This document shows positions 1 through 5,574 of a stretch of DNA of 6,014 nt, one piece after another. A program made the translations under genes and the position numbers. The first letter of the stretch is position 1. Each line of letters opens with the position of its first letter. This DNA is from an uncultured Microbacterium sp. Its GTDB lineage: Bacteria; Actinomycetota; Actinomycetes; Actinomycetales; Microbacteriaceae. The notes under the pieces were generated by a model. It did no database searches. It worked only from the letters and a program-made list of their open reading frames with translations, and was not told the DNA's origin. The stretch lies in the NCBI GenBank assembly GCA_947647645.1, contig CANSLE010000159.1:1-6014 (forward strand). The letters run 5' to 3'.

Positions 1-1739
1 CGAGCGGGGCCCTCGCAGTCGCCTCCGAGCTGCGGCGCGGGCTCGGACGCGTGACAGCAGGCCTCCCCGACCCGGGGCGCGGACTCATCGCCGGGCTGGC
101 CGTCGGAGACACCTCCGGCGTCGATCCCGGGTTGGATGCCGCGATGAAGACCTCCTCGCTCTCTCATCTGACGGCCGTCAGCGGGGCGAACTGTGCGTTG
201 GTGGTCGGCATCGCGTTCTCAGCGGCCGCGGCCGTCGGCGCGCGCCGCGGCATCCGCGTCCTGGCGGGGCTCGTCACGCTGGTGGCGTTCGTCGTCCTCG
301 TCTCACCGGAGCCGAGCGTCCTGCGTGCCGCGACGATGGCCGCCGTCGCGATGCTCGGAGTGCTCCTCGGACGCACCGGCGCCGGTCTCTCCCTGCTGAC
401 GGTCGCCGTCGCGCTCCTGGTGATCGCCGACCCGTGGCTAGCGCGCTCGCTCGGCTTCGCGCTGTCCGTCGCCGCGACGGGGGCATTGCTGGTCGTCGCA
501 GGCCCGCTGTCCGACGGTCTCGGCCGGTGGATGCCGCGGTCTCTCGCCCTGGCGCTGTCGGTTCCGCTGTCCGCCCAACTTGCGTGCGGTCCTCTCATCG
601 TGCTCATCTCACCGCAGGTGTCGCTGTACGGGGTCCTCGCGAACATCCTCGCGGCGCCCGCCGCACCGGTGGGCACCATCCTCGGCCTCGCCGCGTGCCT
701 CAGCGCGGGCTTCCCGGTCCTCGGCGCGGGAGTGGCAGCACTCGCCTGGCTGCCCGCGGCCTGGATCGCCGCGACGGCGACTGTGGTCGCGCAGCTTCCG
801 GGCAGCGCCGCGTGGTGGCCGCAGGGCCCGGTCGGTCTCGTCGCCCTGGCGGTGGTGGGTCTCGCTGCGGGCGCCCTGCTCGTGCGCACGCCTCGCGTCT
901 GGCGCGTGGCATCCACGCTGGTGCTCGCGGTGACCGCGGCGCTCGTTCTCGGGATGGGACCGGTCTCCGTGATCGGCGAGCGGGCGCGCCTTCCGGCCGA
1001 GTGGAGCATCGCGGCGTGCGACGTCGGCCAGGGTGACGCGCTCGTCGTACGCTCCGCCGGGCGGGTGGTGCTGGTGGACACCGGTCCCGAGCCCGCCGCG
1101 CTGCAGCGGTGCCTGCGGACGCTCGGCGTGGACCGCGTCGACCTGCTCGTGCTGACGCACTTCGACCACGACCACGACGGCGGCGCCGCCGCCGTCGCCG
1201 GTCGGGTGGAGACCGTCCTGCACGGGCCGACAGGTGCCCCGGACGACGAACGCACGCTCCGCGGGCTCGCCGAGGGCGGCGCGCGTCTCGTCCGCGCCGT
1301 CGCGGGCATGACCGGACTGCTGGGCGATGTCCGCTGGCGCGTCGTATGGCCGCAGCAGGCCACGCGGTCCGGCAACGACGGCAGCGTCGTCATCGACGTG
1401 ACCGGGCCGGCGGTGCCGACGACGCTCATGCTCGGAGATCTGTCCGCGGAGGGCCAGCGGGCTCTGGCGTCGGCCGCACCCCTGTGGGCCGCGTATGCGG
1501 TGGTGAAGGTGTCGCATCATGGCAGCGCGGACCAGGAGCCCCGGCTCTACGCGCGCCTGCGACCGGCGCTCGCGCTCGTCTCGGTCGGCACGAACACCTA
1601 TGGCCACCCACGCGCGGAGACCCTGGCGATGCTCGCCGGGCTCGGCACGCGCATCGACCGGACCGACACCGAGGGGCTCGTCGTGCTGTGGAGCGAGCAG
1701 GCGGCCCTCCGGGTGTGGCGGGAGAAGCAGCCGCCGTGA
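1..1739 (+). CDS. comEC: ComEC/Rec2 family DNA internalization protein (5' truncated by window)
   Basis: This is the inner-membrane channel that takes single-stranded DNA into the cytosol during natural transformation. The frame is open to the left edge (first full codon at base 3), so the GTG at 51 is internal and the N-terminal OB-like domain is outside the window; 578 residues are visible. Residues about 20-320 form a run of roughly ten hydrophobic helices with the family signature SHLTAVSGAN near residues 55-64, typical of the competence domain. A metallo-beta-lactamase-like domain follows: DVGQGDA near residue 340, the metal motif HFDHDH from residue 386, GDL near 478-480 and SHHGS from 504. 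All metal-ligand motifs look intact, so the nuclease-like domain is probably functional. Many actinobacteria keep comEC without demonstrated competence. ComEA would be expected upstream, out of view. The stop is TGA, 77 bp before holA. Confidence 0.95.
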   Translation, partial: SGALAVASELRRGLGRVTAGLPDPGRGLIAGLAVGDTSGVDPGLDAAMKTSSLSHLTAVSGANCALVVGIAFSAAAAVGARRGIRVLAGLVTLVAFVVLVSPEPSVLRAATMAAVAMLGVLLGRTGAGLSLLTVAVALLVIADPWLARSLGFALSVAATGALLVVAGPLSDGLGRWMPRSLALALSVPLSAQLACGPLIVLISPQVSLYGVLANILAAPAAPVGTILGLAACLSAGFPVLGAGVAALAWLPAAWIAATATVVAQLPGSAAWWPQGPVGLVALAVVGLAAGALLVRTPRVWRVASTLVLAVTAALVLGMGPVSVIGERARLPAEWSIAACDVGQGDALVVRSAGRVVLVDTGPEPAALQRCLRTLGVDRVDLLVLTHFDHDHDGGAAAVAGRVETVLHGPTGAPDDERTLRGLAEGGARLVRAVAGMTGLLGDVRWRVVWPQQATRSGNDGSVVIDVTGPAVPTTLMLGDLSAEGQRALASAAPLWAAYAVVKVSHHGSADQEPRLYARLRPALALVSVGTNTYGHPRAETLAMLAGLGTRIDRTDTEGLVVLWSEQAALRVWREKQPP

Positions 1740-1751
1740 CCGGACGATGGA

Positions 1752-1770
1752 CCGCCGCCAGCCGCGGCGG
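1752..1770 (+). terminator. GC hairpin behind comEC, possible weak terminator
   Basis: A perfect 7-bp inverted repeat (CCGCCGC at 1752-1758, GCGGCGG at 1764-1770) with a 5-nt loop begins 12 nt after the comEC stop. No T-tract follows, only CTTCCC. It could attenuate comEC transcription before the holA promoter, or be chance in GC-rich DNA. Confidence 0.35.
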
Positions 1771-1784
1771 CTTCCCGCTGCGGT

Positions 1785-1794
1785 CCGACGTCGG
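1785..1794. promoter_or_regulatory. 10-bp palindrome CCGACGTCGG upstream of holA
   Basis: CCGACGTCGG is a perfect palindrome centred about 15 bp upstream of the proposed holA -10 element, so it lies over the -35 region. Its position suits an operator or activator site, but one short GC-rich palindrome can arise by chance and I do not recognise a cognate regulator. Confidence 0.3.
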
Positions 1795-1804
1795 GGCGCG
1801 TCGG

Positions 1805-1816
1805 TAGGCTGGAGGC
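1805..1816 (+). promoter_or_regulatory. Probable leaderless holA promoter (TAGGCT -10)
   Basis: TAGGCT at 1805-1810 fits the actinobacterial -10 pattern TAnnnT. It is followed by exactly 6 nt (GGAGGC) and then the ATG at 1817, so transcription would begin at or next to the A of the start codon. GGAGG at 1811-1815 resembles a Shine-Dalgarno but is only 1 nt from the ATG, too close to work as one. No good -35 hexamer is seen; the nearest candidate is TCCGAC at 1784-1789. The hydrolase gene start at 5468 has the same layout. Confidence 0.6.
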
Positions 1817-2863
1817 ATGCCACCCGCCGCCCGCCGTCCCGCCGCACGCGGCGGTGCGCGCGCCGCGACGGCGATCCCGCAGATCCCGTGGCGAAACCCG
1901 CAGCCGGCGCCGATCGTCCTCGTGTCGGGGCCGGAGGACGTCTGCGCGGAGCGGGCGACCGCCGGCATCCGCGAGTTCCTACGCGCCGAAGACGCGAGCC
2001 TCGAGGTCTCCGACCTCCGCGCCGACGACTACACCTCGGGCAGCCTCCTGACGCTGACGTCCCCGTCGCTGTTCGGCGAACCGCGCCTCGTGCGGGTCGG
2101 CGGCGTGGAGAAGTGCTCCGACGCCTTCCTCACGGAGGCGCTCGCGTACATCGCAGCGCCCCAGGACGGCGCGACCGTCGTCCTGCGCCACACGGGATCC
2201 AGCGTTCGCGGCAAGAAGCTGCTCGACGCGATCCGTTCGGGCACAGGCGGGGGAGTGGAGATCGCCTGCCCCGCCGTCAAGCGCGACTCCGACCGGTTCG
2301 ACTTCGCCGCCGGCGAATTCCAGTCGGCGCGCAAGAAGATCGCGCCGATCGCCCTGCGCGCCCTCGTCGGCGCCTTCTCCGATGACCTCACCGAACTGGC
2401 CGCCGCCTGCCAGCAGCTCATCTCCGACGTGCCCGGGGACATCACCGAACAGGTCGTCGAGCGCTACTACGGCGGCCGCGTCGAGACGTCGGCGTTCACG
2501 GTCGCCGACACCGCGATCGCCGGCCGCTACGGCGAGGCGCTCGTCGCTCTGCGCCACGCGCTCGCGAGTGGGGCCGACCCGGTGCCGTTGGTGGCCGCGA
2601 TCGCGTCCAAGCTGCGGACCATGGCGCGGGTCGCCGGTCTGCGCGAGTCGTCGGCATCCATCGCCGCACGCCTCGGGATGAAGGACTGGCAGGTCGACCG
2701 GGCTCGACGCGACCTGACGGGGTGGAACGAGACGAGCCTGGGTCTCGCGATCCAGGCGGCGGCACGCGCGGATGCCGAGGTCAAGGGCGCCTCGCGCGAC
2801 CCCGTCTTCGCCGTCGAGCGTCTCATCACCGCCATCGCGACCCGCGCCCCCTACGGCGCCTGA
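1817..2863 (+). CDS. holA: DNA polymerase III subunit delta
   Basis: HolA is the clamp-loader subunit that opens the beta sliding clamp so it can be loaded on primed DNA at the fork. The 348-residue length is normal. Residues 1-24 are an Ala/Arg/Pro-rich, probably disordered basic extension. The conserved N-terminal domain starts around IVLVSGPEDVCAERA (residues 33-47) and includes the SLFGEPRLVRV strand region. A middle helical domain follows, and the C-terminal collar domain begins near RVETSAFTVAD (about 221-231), with the typical helix LVAAIASKLRTMARV. As in other delta subunits there is no Walker A motif. The ATG at 1817 is chosen because it fits the TAGGCT leaderless promoter and leaves the first domain intact. 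The gene follows comEC and converges on rpsT, a common actinobacterial arrangement that itself supports the assignment. Confidence 0.97.
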   Translation: MPPAARRPAARGGARAATAIPQIPWRNPQPAPIVLVSGPEDVCAERATAGIREFLRAEDASLEVSDLRADDYTSGSLLTLTSPSLFGEPRLVRVGGVEKCSDAFLTEALAYIAAPQDGATVVLRHTGSSVRGKKLLDAIRSGTGGGVEIACPAVKRDSDRFDFAAGEFQSARKKIAPIALRALVGAFSDDLTELAAACQQLISDVPGDITEQVVERYYGGRVETSAFTVADTAIAGRYGEALVALRHALASGADPVPLVAAIASKLRTMARVAGLRESSASIAARLGMKDWQVDRARRDLTGWNETSLGLAIQAAARADAEVKGASRDPVFAVERLITAIATRAPYGA

Positions 2864-2877
2864 CCGCGTCGCGGTCA
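2861..2877 (+). terminator. Hairpin overlapping the holA stop codon
   Basis: TGACCGC (2861-2867) and GCGGTCA (2871-2877) form a perfect 7-bp stem around a 3-nt loop, and the first arm begins with the holA TGA itself. There is no T-tract. It may protect the holA mRNA 3' end or contribute to termination together with the larger hairpin about 78 nt downstream. It is palindromic, so it could act on either strand. Confidence 0.4.
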
Positions 2878-2954
2878 TCCGTCCCCTCACACGCCGTCAT
2901 CACGGGCGCAAGGCGACCAGTCGGGACGGAGGGAGAGCGGGGGCGGCTGCGACG

Positions 2955-2993
2955 ACGAAGGCCCGTCACCGCGGATGCGGGACGGGCCTTCGT
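2955..2993 (-). terminator. Long hairpin terminator behind rpsT (possibly bidirectional)
   Basis: ACGAAGGCCCGTC (2955-2967) pairs with GACGGGCCTTCGT (2981-2993) in a perfect 13-bp stem. Inside it a single bulged A (2968), a 4-bp stem (CCGC 2969-2972 / GCGG 2977-2980) and the tetraloop GGAT complete the structure. It begins 15 nt past the rpsT stop and lies 91 nt past the holA stop, so it probably ends rpsT transcription and may also stop readthrough from holA. No U-tract follows on either strand, which is not unusual for high-GC actinobacteria. Confidence 0.75.
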
Positions 2994-3008
2994 GCGACGG
3001 GTTGCGGC

Positions 3009-3269
3009 TCAGAGAGCGGCGACCTGCTTCGCGATCGACGACTTGCGGTTCGCGGCCTGGTTCTCGTGGATGACGCCCTTGCTCACAGCCTTGTCGAGCT
3101 TCTTGGACGCCTTCGCGAGTGCCTTCTCCGCAGCGGCCTTGTCGCCGGCGGCGATGGCCTCGCGGGTGCGACGCACCTCGGTCTTCAGCTCGCTCTTGAC
3201 GGCCTTGTTGCGCTCGCGCGCCTTCTCGTTGGTCTTGTTGCGCTTGATCTGCGACTTGATGTTCGCCAC
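3009..3269 (-). CDS. rpsT: 30S ribosomal protein S20
   Basis: S20 binds 16S rRNA early in 30S assembly. The 86-residue product has the expected length and composition, very rich in Lys, Arg and Ala. It begins (M)ANIKSQIKRNKTNEKARE and ends with the conserved block around VIHENQAANRKSSIAKQ, both typical of bacterial S20. The start is the GTG at 3267-3269, because the protein N-terminus is highly conserved there. The open frame continues 33 codons further upstream to a TTG at 3368, but that segment has no S20 similarity that I recognise. A modest Shine-Dalgarno (GAAAGAG) lies 9 nt upstream. The gene is single, convergent with holA and divergent from the MFS gene. E. coli S20 is known to repress its own translation; whether that applies here is not shown. 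Confidence 0.98.
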   Translation of the reverse strand: MANIKSQIKRNKTNEKARERNKAVKSELKTEVRRTREAIAAGDKAAAEKALAKASKKLDKAVSKGVIHENQAANRKSSIAKQVAAL

Positions 3270-3368
3270 GTTCGACGGCTCTTTCGTTCGGTTTTCGATG
3301 GATGTGCCGGGGTAGCGGTAGAGGGACGCCTCCGGCGGCGTGCGGGGTGGGACCCACACGCAAGCCAA
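3270..3368 (-). promoter_or_regulatory. Structured rpsT 5' leader
   Basis: If transcription starts about 7 nt after the TAGACT element, the rpsT mRNA has a leader of about 99 nt. On the minus strand it contains a 9-bp hairpin at 3361-3338 (GCGTGTGGG pairing with CCCGCACGC, one G-U pair, 6-nt loop). A small CGCC/GGCG hairpin with a GGA loop overlaps its end. The leader then becomes A-rich toward the ribosome binding site. This could be an autoregulatory leader for S20, by analogy with other ribosomal protein genes, but no known motif was recognised. Confidence 0.4.
3279..3285 (-). promoter_or_regulatory. rpsT ribosome binding site
   Basis: On the minus strand GAAAGAG lies 9 nt before the GTG start. 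It matches the extended anti-Shine-Dalgarno only over GAAAG, weak for a highly expressed ribosomal protein gene. A weak site with a GTG start leaves room for translational control. Confidence 0.5.
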
Positions 3369-3374
3369 TCACCG

Positions 3375-3380
3375 AGTCTA
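3375..3380 (-). promoter_or_regulatory. Candidate rpsT -10 element TAGACT
   Basis: On the minus strand TAGACT matches the TAnnnT pattern and closely resembles the TAGGCT elements at holA and the hydrolase gene. It would place the transcription start near 3368-3369. No convincing -35 is present at 16-19 nt; the nearest TTG-containing hexamer, TTGCGG, is 21 nt away. Confidence 0.45.
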
Positions 3381-3390
3381 TCAGGTCGCC

Positions 3391-3413
3391 GCGTTGCGCC
3401 CCCGCAATGCGGG
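3391..3413. repeat. Overlapping dyads in the rpsT/MFS divergent region
   Basis: GCGTTGCG (3391-3398) and CGCAATGC (3403-3410) form an 8-bp dyad with one mismatch around CCCC. An alternative dyad, CCCGC (3401-3405) with GCGGG (3409-3413), overlaps it, so the two structures exclude each other. They lie just upstream of the candidate rpsT -10 and about 90 bp before the MFS start, a suitable place for an operator. No regulator is recognised. The rest of this 230-bp gap shows only rpsT leader elements and the MFS ribosome binding site. Confidence 0.3.
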
Positions 3414-3487
3414 CCGGGGCGCCGGGTGTGCGGCATGATCGGATCGATCGGCACCCGTCGCCGGTCCGTTCTGCCGGGAGCACCGAC

Positions 3488-3494
3488 GAAGGAG
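3488..3494 (+). promoter_or_regulatory. Ribosome binding site fixing the MFS start
   Basis: GAAGGAG ends 5 nt before the GTG at 3500. It is the strongest Shine-Dalgarno in the window and is the reason for choosing this start over in-frame codons further upstream. Confidence 0.85.
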
Positions 3495-3499
3495 TCGCC

Positions 3500-4795
3500 G
3501 TGTCCGCATCACCGTCCCGTCCCACCGCAACCGCCATCGCGCCGCGAGCCGGTGCGCGCTGGTTCGTGCTGTTCACGCTCGCATGGCTCGCCATCTGGAC
3601 GGCACAGCTCACGCCGTTGCAGTTGCTGATCCCCCTGCAGCTGGACACGCCGGGCGACGCGGATCGGTGGATCGGAGGAGTCGTGTCGTCGGGTCTCGTG
3701 CTGGCGGTGGGCGGGCTGGCGGGCGTGATCGCCGGGCCCCTCGCCGGCGGCATGAGCGACCGCACCCGCGGCCCGTTCGGACGCCGTCGCCCGTGGGCTC
3801 TGGGCGGGATCCTGCTCGGTGCGAGTTCCCTCGTCGCGATCTCGTTCGCCACGGATGCCGTGGGCGTGGGCCTGGCCTGGATCGGCGTCTCCCTCGGGGT
3901 CGCCGTGGCATCGGCAGCGTTCACCGCCATGATCGCCGACCAGCTGACCGACCAGCGGGGAACGGCATCGGCCGCGATCTCGTCGTCTCAAGCGCTCGGC
4001 ATCGTCGTCGGCGTGGGTGTCATCGTGCTCTTGACCCTCGGCGTCGTCACCGGCTACCTCGTGCTCGGCGGCATCCTGCTCGTCCTGGGCGGCGCCGGGG
4101 CGATGCTGCTGCCCGATCCGCCCGCGCCCGCCGCGTCGGCCACCGCGCGCACCCGACGGCGCCTCTCCGAACGGTTCGCGGCGTTCCGCGACCACGACTT
4201 CGCCTGGATGCTGTGGGGGCGACTCGTCGTCAATGTCGGCAACGCGCTCGGCACCGGTCTGCTCCTCTTCTTCCTGCTGTACGGGCTGCATCGTGACCCG
4301 GCGGGAGCCCAGGACGAGCTGCTGCTGCTCATCGTCGTCTACACCGTGTTCGTCGTGATCGCCTCGATCGTCGCCGGCACGGTCTCCGACCGGACGGGGA
4401 ACCGCCGTGGCCTGACGGTCGCGGCGGCGATGGTTCAAAGCGGCGCGGCACTCCTGCTCTCCGCGTTCCCCTCCTTCGAGCTGGCTCTCGCCGCCGCCGC
4501 TCTTCTCGGCGTCGGCTATGGGGCGTACATGGCCGTCGGCTTGGCCCTCGCCACCGACCTCCTGCCGTTCCCGGAGGACAACGCACGCGATCTCGGTTTC
4601 GTCACCGTGGCGGCGAGCCTCGGTCAGCTGCTCGGTCCGCTCCTCGGTGCCGGCCTGGTGGCCGCGGTCGGCGGCTTCTGGCTGCTGTTCGCGGGCGCCG
4701 CCGCGCTCTCGGCGATGGGCGGTCTCATGACACTGATGGTGCGCGCTCCGCTTCGGCATCCATCCTCGCCAACGCCAGATCCAGCAACGCGTTGA
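3500..4795 (+). CDS. MFS transporter (sugar-symporter-like motif A)
   Basis: This is an inner-membrane secondary transporter of 431 residues with about 12 hydrophobic segments, the normal size for the major facilitator superfamily. A short Ser/Pro/Thr/Ala-rich cytoplasmic N-terminus (1-20) precedes helix 1. Loop 2-3 carries GGMSDRTRGPFGRRRPW (83-99), an extended motif A. The form with GRRRP is common in sucrose/SLC45-type and glycoside-pentoside-hexuronide-like carriers, so a sugar or glycoside substrate is possible but not shown. A second copy, GTVSDRTGNRRG (293-304), starts the second six-helix half. A charged central loop with ARTRRRLSERF links the halves. The GTG start at 3500 has a well-placed GAAGGAG. 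No strong promoter was found; CATGAT at 3434-3439 is a weak -10 candidate. The last 71 bp overlap the convergent hydrolase gene. Confidence 0.93.
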   Translation: MSASPSRPTATAIAPRAGARWFVLFTLAWLAIWTAQLTPLQLLIPLQLDTPGDADRWIGGVVSSGLVLAVGGLAGVIAGPLAGGMSDRTRGPFGRRRPWALGGILLGASSLVAISFATDAVGVGLAWIGVSLGVAVASAAFTAMIADQLTDQRGTASAAISSSQALGIVVGVGVIVLLTLGVVTGYLVLGGILLVLGGAGAMLLPDPPAPAASATARTRRRLSERFAAFRDHDFAWMLWGRLVVNVGNALGTGLLLFFLLYGLHRDPAGAQDELLLLIVVYTVFVVIASIVAGTVSDRTGNRRGLTVAAAMVQSGAALLLSAFPSFELALAAAALLGVGYGAYMAVGLALATDLLPFPEDNARDLGFVTVAASLGQLLGPLLGAGLVAAVGGFWLLFAGAAALSAMGGLMTLMVRAPLRHPSSPTPDPATR

Positions 4796-5468
4796 ACACC
4801 CGCGGCCGCATCGCCGTCACGAGGTGAGAGGTGCGGGGAACGACGATGAGCTCCGCATCGGGGACGAGCGAGGTGAACAGTCCCTCATTCACCCGCAGCT
4901 GATCGAACTGGCCGTTGATGAACCATGTCGGCACCTCGATTCGGCGCAGCGCAGCGAGGAGGTCGAGCACCGACAGGCTCCGCAGAGCAGTGTCCTGCGC
5001 ATCGTAGGCGTAACCGCCGGCCCCGAAATCGGCTCGCGTCTCCGGAGGCAGCGTGCGATCCAGCACCCACTCGGCGATCGGCGCGCCGCGGCCCGGAAGG
5101 CGGTCGAAGCCGCGCGCGAGAGTGCGATATGTCTGCAGCGCCAGGCCCCGGGGGATCGCGGTGCACGAGGCGGCGATGAACGCGTCGATCGGCGGACGAT
5201 CCTCGGAGCCGGCGTACGCGATGGACAGCAGTCCGCCCATGGAATGACCGACCAGCAGGACCCGGTCCCGGGCGGCGGCATCGCGCACGGCGGCGTCGAT
5301 CGTCGCCAACGCGCCGTCGAGCGTGAACTCCTCCGCCATCCGCGTGCCGTGGCCCGGCAGATCGAGGGCGACGGCGGTCACTCCGCGATCCTCGAGGTGG
5401 TGCACCTGCGCGCGCCACATCGTCGCGGACGTGCGGATGCCGTGCACCATCACCACCGTCGTTGCCAC
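4725..5468 (-). CDS. Alpha/beta-fold hydrolase
   Basis: This is a 247-residue cytosolic-looking alpha/beta hydrolase of usual family length with no signal peptide. Visible in order are the first core strand TTVVMVHGIR (3-12, HG forming part of the oxyanion hole), the family motif DLPGHGTR (36-43), the nucleophile elbow GHSMGG with Ser76, a helical cap around 105-165, the strand WFINGQFDQLR carrying probable Asp189, and TSH with catalytic His215. The triad therefore looks complete and the enzyme should be active as an esterase or related hydrolase; the substrate cannot be read from sequence. The start is the GTG at 5466-5468, because the next Met (residue 7) would cut the first strand and because TAGGCT sits 6 nt upstream. 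It has its own promoter and shares its 3' end with the MFS gene in a 71-bp tail-to-tail overlap. Confidence 0.94.
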   Translation of the reverse strand: MATTVVMVHGIRTSATMWRAQVHHLEDRGVTAVALDLPGHGTRMAEEFTLDGALATIDAAVRDAAARDRVLLVGHSMGGLLSIAYAGSEDRPPIDAFIAASCTAIPRGLALQTYRTLARGFDRLPGRGAPIAEWVLDRTLPPETRADFGAGGYAYDAQDTALRSLSVLDLLAALRRIEVPTWFINGQFDQLRVNEGLFTSLVPDAELIVVPRTSHLVTAMRPRVFNALLDLALARMDAEAERAPSVS

Positions 5469-5480
5469 ACCGCCAGCCTA
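5469..5480 (-). promoter_or_regulatory. Probable leaderless hydrolase promoter (TAGGCT -10)
   Basis: Read on the minus strand, TAGGCT (5480-5475) is followed by 6 nt (GGCGGT) and then the GTG start at 5468, the same geometry as at holA. No Shine-Dalgarno is possible in a 6-nt gap if transcription starts at the GTG. No clear -35 hexamer is visible. The element lies 41 bp beyond the hairpin that ends the neighbouring surface protein gene. Confidence 0.6.
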
Positions 5481-5521
5481 GACAGCGATCACCGCCGAGG
5501 CTCTGAGACTCCTGTACGCCG

Positions 5522-5560
5522 CAGGCCCCGGGCACCCGCAGAAGCGGGGCCCGGGGCCTG
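5522..5560 (-). terminator. Long hairpin terminator behind the surface protein gene
   Basis: CAGGCCCCGGGC (5522-5533) pairs with GCCCGGGGCCTG (5549-5560) in a perfect 12-bp stem. A bulged A (5534), a 5-bp stem (CCCGC 5535-5539 / GCGGG 5544-5548) and the tetraloop AGAA follow. It starts 14 nt past the stop of the surface protein gene. No U-tract is present. It would also insulate the hydrolase promoter from upstream transcription. The design closely matches the rpsT hairpin. Confidence 0.75.
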
Positions 5561-5574
5561 GGCGCTGGAGGGGA

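Noticed and set aside
51..53. GTG at 51 as the comEC start
   Set aside because: The frame is open to the left edge and the upstream residues continue the family sequence, so this codon is internal to a truncated gene.
1811..1815. GGAGG as the holA Shine-Dalgarno
   Set aside because: It is 1 nt from the ATG, far shorter than a workable spacing; a leaderless start fits better.
609..1847. Long antisense open frames, such as those on the minus strand across comEC, holA and the MFS gene
   Set aside because: They lie opposite well-supported genes, encode Arg/Pro/Ala/His-rich low-complexity proteins without recognisable domains, and reflect the scarcity of stop codons in high-GC DNA.
2878..2930. 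8-bp inverted repeat TCCGTCCC / GGGACGGA across the holA 3' region
   Set aside because: The arms are 37 nt apart and compete with better local hairpins; likely chance.
3434..3439. CATGAT as the MFS -10 promoter element
   Set aside because: It matches only four of six consensus bases and lacks a -35 partner, so it is mentioned but not called.
3442..3449. GATCGATC palindrome upstream of the MFS gene
   Set aside because: It is short and easily formed by chance, with no second copy or promoter element to support an operator.
3302..3499. N-terminally extended start for the MFS gene
   Set aside because: The extension is non-hydrophobic and unlike a transporter, overlaps the divergent rpsT leader, and a strong Shine-Dalgarno precedes the GTG at 3500.
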